Shown here: positions 18,801 to 27,341 of the stretch, piece by piece | Layout: each line of letters opens with the position of its first letter | Numbering within the stretch: the first letter of the stretch is position 1 | From: Autumnicola sp041679265 | GTDB lineage: Bacteria > Bacteroidota > Bacteroidia > Flavobacteriales > Flavobacteriaceae | Assembly: GCF_041679265.1 (NCBI RefSeq) | Contig: NZ_JBGFSM010000004.1 | Span: 248,001-312,000 of the forward strand | Length of the DNA stretch: 64,000 bases | Reading direction: 5' to 3' | Made by a program: the position numbers and the translations under genes | Notes under the pieces: model-generated | What the model was told of the DNA's origin: nothing | The model's database searches: none | The model's input: the letters and a program-made list of their open reading frames with translations, nothing else

Positions 18801-20038
18801 TCACCGCTTTCATTAGTAAAAATTATGCTGAAATTATCAGGAATTTCTGAAGCTGCAGTAACCTCTACATTACCGCTTACCGTAGCATTGTTAGCACTTT
18901 TCCGTAAAATTCTAAAATAACTCGGTTTCCCGGTATCGTCATAGATCTTGTAAGTACCGGAAGTTTCTGCCGTAAAATTTAATTCGGTAATTTCTTCTCC
19001 AACAGCAATTATATCATTCTGAAGTTCTGAATCTGCAGCATTTTCAAAATGAATATTACTGTCACCTTCCTGAGAAAGAGCCCAAATGGTTACTTCATCA
19101 CCTTCAGTTAATTCCAGGCTGAGAAACCGGCCTGTAGCTCCCGAGGAATTGATATAGACCCTTCCTTTAAAGTCTTCATGTTCATCAATATTTTCATCAT
19201 AACGGGTAAGATTCACATTGCTGGTTCGCAGGCGGTCACTTCCACCTCCTGTAAAGCTAAGATCTCCAACCGTGAAATCTGGTAAATTAATACCAGAGGT
19301 TCCCGGGGTGATAGAAGCATCATACCAGGAATTGATAATATCTACGGATAATTGATTATTGTATTCAGACGCATCAAGCTGTGTGGCACCAAAATCCCAA
19401 GCATCGGTAAGATCACTGCCTGATTCTGAACTCATCGTATTACTTTCACGTACAATTCTAAAATAACTTGGTTTCCCGGTATCATCATAGATATTATAAG
19501 TACCGGAAGTTTCTGCCGTAAATTTTAATTCGGTAATTTCTTCCCCTACGGCAACAATATCATTCTGAAGTTCTGGATCTGCAGCATTTTCAAAATGAAT
19601 ATTACTGTCTCCTTCCTGAGAAAGAGCCCAGATTGTTACTTCATCACCTTCAGCCAACTCGATGCTGAGGAACCTGCCTGTAGCACCCGAGGAATTGATA
19701 TAGACCCTTCCTTTAAAATCTTCATGTTCATCAATATTATCATCATACCGGGTAAGATTCGTATTGCTGGTTCGCAGGCGGTCACTTCCCCCTCCGGTAA
19801 AGCTAAGATCACCAGCTGTAAAATCTGGTAAATTAATGCCTGAAGTTCCCGGGGCTATGGATGCATCATACCAGGAATTGATAATTTCTACAGATAACTG
19901 ATTGTTATACTGGGATTCATCCAGTTGAGTAGCTCCAAAATCCCAAACGTCGGGAAGGTTTTGTGAGATTTCCTGTGAATAGCCCTGTAAAATTCCTAAA
20001 AAGAGGAACAGGCCTAATAATTGTAGTTGTTTCATCAT
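15836..20038 (-). CDS. 1400-residue T9SS-secreted protein with four copies of an unassigned module
   Basis: A signal peptide (about 1-22) precedes four highly similar modules of about 170 residues at 28-197, 210-380, 474-644 and 740-910. Each starts with D-x-WDFGATQL, contains the same TGGGSDRLRT and FKGRVYINS stretches, and ends KPSYFRI. Small beta-sandwich, carboxypeptidase-regulatory-like domains follow the second, third and fourth modules, with another near 1000-1085. Next come a calcium-binding thrombospondin type-3 segment (1092-1147, DIDGDGILNGVDNC) and a T9SS type-A sorting domain (about 1322-1400, VLFPNPTRGDLKVYI). I see no catalytic domain I recognise. Coupling to the PL9 lyase gene suggests a multivalent pectin-binding or cell-surface scaffold; that role is inferred. 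Confidence 0.85.
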   Translation of the reverse strand: MMKQLQLLGLFLFLGILQGYSQEISQNLPDVWDFGATQLDESQYNNQLSVEIINSWYDASIAPGTSGINLPDFTAGDLSFTGGGSDRLRTSNTNLTRYDDNIDEHEDFKGRVYINSSGATGRFLSIELAEGDEVTIWALSQEGDSNIHFENAADPELQNDIVAVGEEITELKFTAETSGTYNIYDDTGKPSYFRIVRESNTMSSESGSDLTDAWDFGATQLDASEYNNQLSVDIINSWYDASITPGTSGINLPDFTVGDLSFTGGGSDRLRTSNVNLTRYDENIDEHEDFKGRVYINSSGATGRFLSLELTEGDEVTIWALSQEGDSNIHFENAADSELQNDIIAVGEEITELNFTAETSGTYKIYDDTGKPSYFRILRKSANNATVSGNVEVTAASEIPDNFSIIFTNESGDSWSSSVSEGTYSVDLPAGDTYDISLEGADGYSIIGSTNLEITENTALNLLIQTDEAAGNGLADVWDFGATQLAESEYNNQLSVEIINSWYDASVTPGTSDINLPDFTAGDLSFTGGGSDRLRTTNTNLTRYDDDIDEYEDFKGRVYINSSGATGRYFSLELNEDDEVSLWTLTQNGNGNIHFEYVADPELQNDAVAVGKELTEINFMAKATGTYRIYDDTDKPSYFRIIRKSATYTTVTGSVDVAEAEGIPSDYSIVFKNELGKTWKLSLADGGSYSIVLPVGYQYDVSLEGAEGYSVDSNASLEVTEETSSFDISITKDLIYVEGLADVWDFGATQLDESQYNNMLNESRINSWYDASVTPGTSGINLPNFTAGDLSFTGGGSDRLRTTNLNLTRYDDDIDEYEDFKGRVYINSRGATNRFMSLDLNEDDKVTLWVLGQDGNGELHFENTANPELQNDVVSVGGELQEVSFVAKANGTYHIYDTADKPSYFRIIRKPATYSELSGNVDLTNAPGIPEDYSIVFSIEEGKTWNVTPTDGSYQVELPIDFDYNISLEGADGYVISDGASVTITESAATHDITIEKVEIYAVSGSISGLDENIEDLDLTFTPDPGADVLYVPKPMIDADAATYSVKLEPNVEYTIESEGVDGYYIPENTLEITGETTSDIVFEAEPDGPFGDIDGDGILNGVDNCVSTPNPDQADVNENGVGDVCDDDDGDGIINYEDNCPDSTEGVTVDVFGCEVFDLAADNFNISVYDVSCNGNGDGFISISAEDTNYTYNVALSGAESGSATLSASNEFSANIQNLPAGTYDICITVDGQDNYEQCFNVTVEGPTPLEAYSSVDYGNNTVSFSLTGSDVYTIDHNGEITTTAQSRVVLDLKKGRNKFTISTDSDCQGTFYKEVLMSEEVVLFPNPTRGDLKVYINGTDTKVEVSLINLNGREFISEKMEIPADRVLHLNLTNFRNGVYFLQLKSATVSKTLKVIKS
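17309..17821 (-). repeat. Module repeat 4 of the 1400-residue protein
   Basis: Encodes residues 740-910. It is closest to repeat 3, sharing YEDFKGRVYINS and the DDD before it. The order of similarity (1 with 2, 3 with 4) suggests stepwise duplication. Confidence 0.85.
18107..18619 (-). repeat. Module repeat 3 of the 1400-residue protein
   Basis: Encodes residues 474-644. It keeps the WDFGATQL start and KPSYFRI end but diverges more in the middle (for example SLWTLTQNGNGN). Confidence 0.85.
18899..19411 (-). repeat. Module repeat 2 of the 1400-residue protein
   Basis: Encodes residues 210-380. It is nearly identical to repeat 1 apart from scattered substitutions and is separated from it by only a 12-residue Ser/Gly-rich linker with no intervening beta domain. 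Confidence 0.85.
19448..19957 (-). repeat. Module repeat 1 of the 1400-residue protein
   Basis: Encodes residues 28-197. It is strongly similar to repeat 2 at protein and DNA level, which points to recent duplication of this pair. Confidence 0.85.
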
Positions 20039-20111
20039 TCCATAAAGATTTAGTTTGATTTAAAATGTATTGATGCGTAATTTATCTTCTTTAATCTTCA
20101 GAAGGTTTTCC

Positions 20112-20119
20112 CGATATCG
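20112..20119. promoter_or_regulatory. CGATATCG palindrome upstream of the 1400-residue gene
   Basis: CGATATCG in the context TCCCGATATCGTTTTCG lies 74 bp upstream of the start at 20038. The same core in the same kind of context (AAAACGATATCGTA) precedes susC at 27040. It may be a second operator for the two surface transcripts; the regulator is unknown. Confidence 0.45.
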
Positions 20120-20245
20120 TTTTCGCTTATTAATTAAAAAAAGTTAACTCATCCCTGTATGTATATTCAAGTCCGTCTTTAGAAATCTAAAATAAGATCA
20201 CCTATGGATCCTTCATATTTTCCACTTCTGTTCAAGAAAATCAAT

Positions 20246-20279
20246 AAAAGGGTGTGCATCATTAAACGCATACCCTTTT
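20246..20279 (-). terminator. Hairpin terminator after the susC-susD-DUF5123 transcript
   Basis: Arms AAAAGGGTGTGC (20246-20257) and GCATACCCTTTT (20268-20279) pair over 12 positions with one mismatch and a 10-base loop. It lies 25 bp beyond the stop of the DUF5123 protein gene and separates that transcript from the downstream 1400-residue gene. Confidence 0.8.
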
Positions 20280-20303
20280 ATTATTTCTACTTGAAATTTC
20301 ATA

Positions 20304-21860
20304 CTATCTCCAGCGGGGATCACCTATATTATTATCAATTAACGTTTGGTTAGTGATTGTAAAATCTCCCGTTGATGGATCTGCAAATCCCGGATCTAAG
20401 TTGAAATAATTACTATCATCATAAATGTATTGTGATGTATCCAGGAATCCTGGTGCGTTAAAGTAATTATTGTCGCTAAAGTCAGGTGACTCGTCTATAC
20501 CCTCTCTGTCTGCATAGCCTTCAGATTCTGTTTCAGCTATTATTGTATTCCTTACTGTTACATCATTGGATACAAATCGGATATACAGGATTCTCCTGCC
20601 ATCATCATCAGAAACAGCATATAACGTACAGCTATCAATTAGAATATTGGCAGTTACACCAGAGCCATTTGATGTTCCGCTGGCATCCATTCTTATAAAG
20701 TCACGAGCTGGAGCACAGTTATAGAATGTACTTGTTAAAAGATTTATATTAAGTACATCTGAGTCTCTAAAATCTATAAAATCCCCTCCATCTGTAAAGA
20801 AGTCAAAAATAATGGAATTTTCAACGGTTAAGGTCTGCAGAATCGCATCGGTGGTACTTCCTGCGACAAATGATCTTGAATAATTATGGATATTACAGCT
20901 ACTAATCAACAGGGAGTTATAATTTCCTGCCCCTGTATATTCCAGGAAGGTGTTTAGGCTGTTAGAACCTAAGCCTTCTCCCTGTATATCCAGATCAATA
21001 AATTCCACATCCTCTGCACCGGAAACAAGTTCAAACGAAAGCTTGAGAAGAGGTTTATCAAAACTTCTAAGACCTCTAATAGTCAAAGATTTGTCTAACG
21101 TTATCGTTCCGGTTTGGGCAGTATAATCACCTGGTTCAAGGACCAAAATATCCCCTGTGCTTGCATCTGCTATCATTTGCAACAAGTCGTCTTCAGGAGT
21201 AACTAACTTACCATCACCTATATCTATACCGGTACTAAAATCTTTTATTCCCCTAATTTGAGAACCATTAAGTAAAGTGGCAATATAATCTGTATCTGGA
21301 GTGAGACCGGTAATAGTCGCCATACCATTTGCTTTGTCCTCAGGAGTTATGGTGTAAACAAGATCACCCGGGCTTAAACTTATAGTTGTCACCTCACTAT
21401 CTGGCACCCATCTAAGGATTGCCTCCCTAGCCTTAATATCGTCATCTTCGCCTTCAGTAAAAATTTGCTCGGTTAAGGTTTGTGCAGTGGTAGTGGCCCA
21501 GGAGGAATCATCTATTCCCCTGGCGCTTATCGCTTTTACCCTTATAGCATAAAAAGTATTGCTCTCTAAGGGTACCAGTACAGGTAATTCCTCCGGATTT
21601 ACTTCAACAGTTTTAACAATATTGTCGAAGCTCGTGGAATCCTTTGAAAATTCTACAATATAGCTGTTAACATTCTCATCAACTGTCCAGTTAAGTTCCA
21701 CATTCACCTGATTTCTTACAAATGATCTTAAATTAACCGGCGCAAATTCTCTCTCTACCGGCAGCTCTTCAATAAGCTCCGTATCATAGTCGCATCCTGT
21801 AATAATAGCCATAAACAGAATAGCTGTCAGTAAACTTTTAAAGATATATTTTACTTTCAT
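20304..21860 (-). CDS. Surface lipoprotein with FnIII, DUF4957 and DUF5123-like domains
   Basis: This 518-residue lipoprotein (lipobox cysteine at 23, AIITGC) has a fibronectin-III-like domain (about 40-130, NVELNWTVDENVNSYIVEF), then a right-handed beta-helix region. The middle part (about 225-370, ILVLEPGDYTAQTGTITLDKSLTIRGL) matches DUF4957. The end (about 380-515, with TNQTLIDNNIGDPRWR) matches DUF5123. Proteins of this layout occur beside SusC/SusD in pectin loci and are thought to bind glycan at the cell surface. No catalytic residues can be assigned. It is the third gene of the susC-susD transcript. Confidence 0.82.
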   Translation of the reverse strand: MKVKYIFKSLLTAILFMAIITGCDYDTELIEELPVEREFAPVNLRSFVRNQVNVELNWTVDENVNSYIVEFSKDSTSFDNIVKTVEVNPEELPVLVPLESNTFYAIRVKAISARGIDDSSWATTTAQTLTEQIFTEGEDDDIKAREAILRWVPDSEVTTISLSPGDLVYTITPEDKANGMATITGLTPDTDYIATLLNGSQIRGIKDFSTGIDIGDGKLVTPEDDLLQMIADASTGDILVLEPGDYTAQTGTITLDKSLTIRGLRSFDKPLLKLSFELVSGAEDVEFIDLDIQGEGLGSNSLNTFLEYTGAGNYNSLLISSCNIHNYSRSFVAGSTTDAILQTLTVENSIIFDFFTDGGDFIDFRDSDVLNINLLTSTFYNCAPARDFIRMDASGTSNGSGVTANILIDSCTLYAVSDDDGRRILYIRFVSNDVTVRNTIIAETESEGYADREGIDESPDFSDNNYFNAPGFLDTSQYIYDDSNYFNLDPGFADPSTGDFTITNQTLIDNNIGDPRWR

Positions 21861-21890
21861 AATTCAATAAATTGATTCTATTTTAAAGTT

Positions 21891-23684
21891 CTAGTAATCG
21901 TAATCGTTTACTAATTCACCGTTACTGGCGTCAATAAAGACCTGCCAGATTGGCCAGAATTGCTTATTATCTGGATCAATCCCAGGCTTATAAATAGTAT
22001 TTATTATTTCATCCAAAGGTTGGTCCCAGGCAAAGGCTGACCATTCCGGTCCAGGATTCGAGGTCTCCCCTCTCTCTAAACCATAGAGATCTAAAGTATA
22101 GCCGTCTTCTTCATATTTGTAATAAATTGTTGTTGGCACGTTGGCATATTCTCCTGTCCTGTTCTCCAGATTGCTCAATTTATTCTTTTCTTCATCTAAT
22201 TTTTCACTAAGAAGATTCCATCGGATAAGATCCATTTTACGATCCATTTCTCCGGTATATTCATATTTATACTCCTCTACAATAGCATTAAACATTTGTT
22301 CTTTAGAAGTGAGTGCATCTACATACGCATCTACCTTTTCTGCGTGAAGTTCTTCCGGAAATGCCCTTTCACGAATTTCCTTTAGATATGGTGCGGCAGC
22401 AGCGGGTCCCTCCAGTTCGTTTGCCGCTTCAGCAGCAGTAAGAAGAATTTCTGCATATCTCATATATATAAGATTTACGCCATCATCATTTGTTGAAGTT
22501 ACAAGGCGCTCCATCCACTCATAGCGATATTTACCGAAATACCAGTTATCGATTCCCACAAGCTCCTGCTGGGCTATCCCATCTATAGCAGTACCCCACT
22601 GGTATGGTACGCTGGTAACGTCCCTTCGTGTATCACCCTGCTCAAAATCGTAAAAAACGGTAGGTGTAGGCCCTGCAGTACCACCGCGGGCCTGCTGCGT
22701 AAATTGATCTGCACTACGGTGGCGTACGGCAAATGAGAACAACACCCTTCCCCGTCCATCGGCGAATGGAATTTCCCATAAAGACTCGCCACCGGCATTT
22801 ATATTTTCCTGATTATATGCTCTCCAAAAGCCTTCAAAAGAAGGATTTAAAGAAGCTGTACCACTATTAATTACAGATCTGCATTCATCCAGTGCTAACT
22901 GATACATTTTCTGAACAGAAAGATCTGGATCCTCACTCCTTCTTACTCCATCGGGATACTGCTGATAACCACTAGCCACCATTGCCAGCCTTGCTCTTAA
23001 TCCTTTTACAAAAGCTTTATTAATACGCTCCACAGTAGTTGTGGCGGCAGATTGATTAGGCCATGCCACCAATGTAGATGCTTCGCCTAAATCTGCAATG
23101 AGCCGTTTATAAATAGTATCCCGGCTTGTTTTTGGCAAATAAAGGGTTTCGGAAGTAATAGGTTCAAAACGAGCTGGAACATCACCCCATGCTTTCATTA
23201 AATCTGCATAATAAATAGCTCTGTAAGTTAAAGCTGCACCTAGGAGTTGTCCAAATTCAGTTCCCGGCTCTGGATTTCCGTAGATACGTATATTTTCTAT
23301 GGCAATATTTGCCCGTTCTATCCCCTGGTACATCATAGCCCAGGCGTTATCGTCGGTATTCATCCTGGAATTATTAGGCTTTGCATCGTAGTACACTAAA
23401 TCTGCATCTGTACCTGCATCTCCCGCACTATAGTTATATTCAACATCCGTATTAAATCCGTAATACGGGATGAAACGCCCCCTGTAGGAATTAGTTTGTC
23501 CTATGGGTTCCAAAATACCATCAACAGCTCCCCTGGCTAAATCTACTGTTGAAAATATGGTAGATCTATCAAGGGAGGAATTCGCAGGGGCTTCAAGAAA
23601 ATCTTCATCAAGAAAATCTTCTTCACAGGATACCACCAGCCATGTTATAAAAAATATCGAACAGATTTTTATAAAGTTTTTCAT
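21891..23684 (-). CDS. susD: SusD/RagB family surface glycan-binding lipoprotein
   Basis: SusD forms the lid on the SusC porin and captures oligosaccharides. The 597-residue protein has a lipobox cysteine at residue 20 (LVVSCEEDFLDED). It keeps the typical TPR-like start with ALTYRAIYYADLMKAWGDVP and the C-terminal MRYAEILLTAAEAANEL segment. Length is normal. It starts 14 bp after the SusC stop. The ligand is presumably a pectin oligosaccharide, given the surrounding genes. Confidence 0.96.
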   Translation of the reverse strand: MKNFIKICSIFFITWLVVSCEEDFLDEDFLEAPANSSLDRSTIFSTVDLARGAVDGILEPIGQTNSYRGRFIPYYGFNTDVEYNYSAGDAGTDADLVYYDAKPNNSRMNTDDNAWAMMYQGIERANIAIENIRIYGNPEPGTEFGQLLGAALTYRAIYYADLMKAWGDVPARFEPITSETLYLPKTSRDTIYKRLIADLGEASTLVAWPNQSAATTTVERINKAFVKGLRARLAMVASGYQQYPDGVRRSEDPDLSVQKMYQLALDECRSVINSGTASLNPSFEGFWRAYNQENINAGGESLWEIPFADGRGRVLFSFAVRHRSADQFTQQARGGTAGPTPTVFYDFEQGDTRRDVTSVPYQWGTAIDGIAQQELVGIDNWYFGKYRYEWMERLVTSTNDDGVNLIYMRYAEILLTAAEAANELEGPAAAAPYLKEIRERAFPEELHAEKVDAYVDALTSKEQMFNAIVEEYKYEYTGEMDRKMDLIRWNLLSEKLDEEKNKLSNLENRTGEYANVPTTIYYKYEEDGYTLDLYGLERGETSNPGPEWSAFAWDQPLDEIINTIYKPGIDPDNKQFWPIWQVFIDASNGELVNDYDY

Positions 23685-23698
23685 TTTCTTTTAATTTT

Positions 23699-26600
23699 TT
23701 AAAAATTAAGATTTAAGCCAAATACCACCTGTCTGCTTCGGGGGAATGGAGAATAATCCACTCCTGGAGTAAGCGGTGTATTTCTTCGCGTAGAAACTTC
23801 AGGATCCAGACCAGAATAATTTGTAAGAATAAAAACATTATTCGCTGTTGCATACAACCGAAGTTTGGAAACATTAATTTTAGACATTAGAGAATCGGGC
23901 AGCGTGTATCCTAAGGTAATTGTATTTAATCTAAGAAAGGAACCATCTTCCACTGCCCAATCACTAAAAACATAATTCTGCATAAAAGGAGACCACATTG
24001 TGGTATTTGCATTTGCAGCGGCAAGTTGCTCCGGATCTGTTATAAGCTGCCCGGTTTCAGGGTTTAGATTTGTCCATCTTCTTCCATCTTCCATTTCAGA
24101 ACTTAAGTTTCTATACTGGCTATTTTCATTAGCTGATGTGAATTGAACCTTATTGGCATTATAAATATCGTTTCCAACGCTATAATTAAAGGCAGCGGAA
24201 AGATCGAATCCATAGGCGTAGGCATTTAATACAAATCCGCCGGTAAAATCCGGGTTGGCATCTCCTATAAGCGTATTATCATCTATATCTACCACCCCAT
24301 CTCCGTTAATATCTTTTAGCTTCAACATTCCTGGCATTAATTCTCCAACTATATCTTCATTACTCACTACTCCTGATTTAAGTGTATAGGTATTTGTTGC
24401 AGCATCAAAATCAAAGTCGGATACCTCATAGCGGCCGTCAGCTTGGTAACCATACATGGCTCCTACCGGATTGTCTATCCAAATGGCATAATCTCCCCCA
24501 ATTTGAGAAGAAGCCCATCCTGATCTATCCAGATAATTCTCTAATGACCCCAAAGAATTAATCTTGTTCCTGTTTGCTGACGCATTTAAAGAGAAACTTA
24601 AGCCATAGTCTTCTTTAGTTATTGCATTAATGTTTAATGAACCTTCAATACCGGTATTTTGGATTTCACCTAGATTTCTATACTGGAACTCATATCCCGA
24701 ACCAGGAGTACGATAGGCAAGTAATAAATCTGTAGTTAGGTTTTTATATGCCTCAACACTACCGCTTACCAATCCTTGTAAAATTTCAAAATCCAAACCT
24801 ATATTTTGAGTTACCGTGGTTTCCCATTTTAAATCCGGATTTGCTAATGCATTAGAAGCCGCCCAGTATGTAGGAATACCATTTAAATAGGTAGTGGTAT
24901 TAGATTGAAAGCTTTGTACAGTCTGTCCGGAAGGAATATTATTATTACCAGCCTCACCATAACTTAACCTAAGCTTGAGCGCGTCAAGCCACTCCGTGTC
25001 CTGTAAAAAATTTTCTTCCTTTAATTTCCATGCTACCGCTGCTGAAGGAAAATAACCCCAGCGATTGTCTCCAAGGAATTTGCTGGAACCATCGGCACGA
25101 TAGGTAGCGGTAAGTAAATACTTGTCTTTAAAAGTATAGTTAATACGGCCAAAAAATGACAATAGCTTATCATCGGGCCTGTAAAAATTATCTACGCTTT
25201 GGGGAGTACCCTGAGTGGTAAGCTTTTGTGTGGTCTTAAAATCAAAATCTTTTGGGAAACCCTGAATTTCGGCTGTTTCTTCATTATCTTTAGTCACGAT
25301 CATTTCTTCTCCCAATAACACTTTTAGGCTGTGATCTTCATTAAGATATTGATCTAAATCCAGATTAATTGTATTGGCATTTCTAAAACTCACACGTTTT
25401 CGATCGCTGTAAACTAAAGAAGGTAACCCCTGATTTTCTGCAGATGGCTTGTTGCTGGCATAATAGGTAGAGCGACCATAATAGCGATAATCCTGATCGT
25501 ACCTGTTATCTAATCCAAAATCTGATTGAAATTTAAGATTGTCCAGGATATCCCATGCAAAACTCCCCAACATATTAAAGTTTTTCCTTAGTTGTTGTCT
25601 TTGATTGTCTGCTGTGGCCACAAAAGGATTTACCAAATAGCCAGATAAGGCTTCATCTGTATTAGTAGTTGTAATTCCCGAAATTGGGATTGGAGAATAT
25701 TGTACGCTATATTTCAACCGGGAATCGGTAGAGGACACTTCATTTTGCTCATTAGCCCCACCTCCATTAATTTCTGTATCAGAATAGCGAATGGTAAAAG
25801 ATAAATCCACCTTTTCACCAGCTTCACTTTTTAATGCCAGTGAAAGGTTATCTCTCTTAAAATCGGAACCTAACATGATGGTATTTACATCATAATGGGC
25901 ATAGTTAAAATTGAAGCTTAACTTTTCAGAACCTCCTCTTATTGCCAAATCATAGCTTTGTAATTCTCCCATATTTCCGTAAATCTGTTTTTGCCAGTTA
26001 TTGCCTTCAACCCCCCGGTATTGATCGTAATCCTGCCAAAGTCCAAAATACCTTTCGTAAGAATCCAGGTTTTCCGGATCATCAAGCAAGGCATATTCAT
26101 ATTGCCATTTCACGTAATCTTCAGGGGAAAGCACATCAATTGTATTTGCTATCTTTTGAAACCCATAAAACGAATTTACGTTTACACTAATTTTGCCGCT
26201 TACACCATCTTTAGTAGTTATAATAATAACACCGTTTGCTCCTCTGGAACCGTAGATAGCAGTGGAAGATGCATCTTTAAGCACGGAAATGCTCGCAATA
26301 TCAGTAGGGCTAATATCACTCATACTACTCACAGGAAAGCCATCCACAATTATGAGTGGTGAGCTATCCTGAGTTAATGAACCATTACCCCGAATGCGGA
26401 TATTAATTTCTGCATCGGGAGAACCCTCAGTAGATAACACCTGAACCCCGGCAAGTCTACCGGTTAAGGTTTCAGCTACACTGGATTTTGCCTGCTCTGT
26501 TAATTCATTGCCTGAAATAGAAACTACAGAACCGGTTAAATCTGACTTTCTGCTGGTACCATATCCTACAACTACCACTTCATCCAGTGAAGCCTGATCT

Positions 26601-26971
26601 GTTTGTAAAGCAACGTCAATTCTGCTTCTCCCGTTAACATTAATATCAACGGTTTGAAATCCAACATAGCTAAATACCAAAACAGCATCTTCACTGGAAA
26701 CTTCAATAGCATATTCTCCATCAAAATTGGTAACCGTTCCATTTGAAGTTCCCTGCTCCAAAATGGTAACACCGGGAAGCGGTCCTCCATTGTCCTCAGC
26801 GGTAACTGTTCCTGATACCTCTACATTTTGTGCATAAAGCGGATTTACCGTTAATGTAAAAACCGATAACAACAATACTAATAATGGAATACCATCATGC
26901 TCCTTTCTGGAAAATCGGTTCCGCAGAAACCAACTTAATTTGTAGTGGAATTTTTTCATCATAAATACCAT
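23699..26971 (-). CDS. susC: SusC/RagA family TonB-dependent outer-membrane transporter
   Basis: This 1090-residue protein has a signal peptide (ends near ...NPLYAQ), a carboxypeptidase-regulatory-like domain (about 50-130, VSGTVTAEDNGGPLPGVTI), the TonB box region DEVVVVGYGTSRKSDLTGSV and the plug domain (SVLKDASSTAIYGSRGANGVIIITTK). A 22-strand barrel follows, ending in an aromatic LNLNF. It imports oligosaccharides with SusD, powered by TonB. The start at 26971 gives MVFMMKK; the internal ATGs at 26962 or 26959 are equally plausible. Two LacI-type palindromes and one CGATATCG site lie upstream. Confidence 0.97.
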   Translation of the reverse strand: MVFMMKKFHYKLSWFLRNRFSRKEHDGIPLLVLLLSVFTLTVNPLYAQNVEVSGTVTAEDNGGPLPGVTILEQGTSNGTVTNFDGEYAIEVSSEDAVLVFSYVGFQTVDINVNGRSRIDVALQTDQASLDEVVVVGYGTSRKSDLTGSVVSISGNELTEQAKSSVAETLTGRLAGVQVLSTEGSPDAEINIRIRGNGSLTQDSSPLIIVDGFPVSSMSDISPTDIASISVLKDASSTAIYGSRGANGVIIITTKDGVSGKISVNVNSFYGFQKIANTIDVLSPEDYVKWQYEYALLDDPENLDSYERYFGLWQDYDQYRGVEGNNWQKQIYGNMGELQSYDLAIRGGSEKLSFNFNYAHYDVNTIMLGSDFKRDNLSLALKSEAGEKVDLSFTIRYSDTEINGGGANEQNEVSSTDSRLKYSVQYSPIPISGITTTNTDEALSGYLVNPFVATADNQRQQLRKNFNMLGSFAWDILDNLKFQSDFGLDNRYDQDYRYYGRSTYYASNKPSAENQGLPSLVYSDRKRVSFRNANTINLDLDQYLNEDHSLKVLLGEEMIVTKDNEETAEIQGFPKDFDFKTTQKLTTQGTPQSVDNFYRPDDKLLSFFGRINYTFKDKYLLTATYRADGSSKFLGDNRWGYFPSAAVAWKLKEENFLQDTEWLDALKLRLSYGEAGNNNIPSGQTVQSFQSNTTTYLNGIPTYWAASNALANPDLKWETTVTQNIGLDFEILQGLVSGSVEAYKNLTTDLLLAYRTPGSGYEFQYRNLGEIQNTGIEGSLNINAITKEDYGLSFSLNASANRNKINSLGSLENYLDRSGWASSQIGGDYAIWIDNPVGAMYGYQADGRYEVSDFDFDAATNTYTLKSGVVSNEDIVGELMPGMLKLKDINGDGVVDIDDNTLIGDANPDFTGGFVLNAYAYGFDLSAAFNYSVGNDIYNANKVQFTSANENSQYRNLSSEMEDGRRWTNLNPETGQLITDPEQLAAANANTTMWSPFMQNYVFSDWAVEDGSFLRLNTITLGYTLPDSLMSKINVSKLRLYATANNVFILTNYSGLDPEVSTRRNTPLTPGVDYSPFPRSRQVVFGLNLNF

Positions 26972-27039
26972 ATTTAATAGATGTGAAATTGAATTAGTTA
27001 GTTAAATTATTCCTCTTTCTTAAAAATTTTCCCCGAAAA

Positions 27040-27047
27040 CGATATCG
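27040..27047. promoter_or_regulatory. CGATATCG palindrome upstream of susC
   Basis: AAAACGATATCGTA surrounds the core, 69 bp upstream of the susC start. It matches the site at 20112 in front of the 1400-residue gene but not the TGTAATCGATTACA class. Confidence 0.45.
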
Positions 27048-27143
27048 TAAAATGTCAAATACTCCAGTATTTAAGAGCATTTTAAGCTTATTTTTATCCT
27101 CTGGGCCAAATTCATTGGGCTAATATCCTAATGAAATTAACAA

Positions 27144-27157
27144 TGTAATCGATTACG
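27144..27157. promoter_or_regulatory. LacI-family operator upstream of susC, TGTAATCGATTACG
   Basis: Thirteen of 14 bases match the consensus palindrome. It is the promoter-proximal copy, 173 bp from the susC start. Confidence 0.78.
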
Positions 27158-27327
27158 TAAATATATTTATAATATATTGATTACAAAATTTTTTGCTTTA
27201 AAAAATAAAATTTTATGATTTATAAACATCAATTACTTCTTTTTTAAAAAAATAAAAGATGTTAAACGAAGAATGCGCTAATTTATTTGTTCAGGCGACA
27301 CTATAAAACCATTTGTGTTTTTAAAAT

Positions 27328-27341
27328 TGTAATCGATAACA
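27328..27341. promoter_or_regulatory. Second LacI-family operator upstream of susC, TGTAATCGATAACA
   Basis: It differs from the consensus by one base. It lies 184 bp from the copy at 27144, close to 17.5 helical turns (at 10.5 bp per turn), so looping between the two sites is possible but not certain. Confidence 0.65.
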
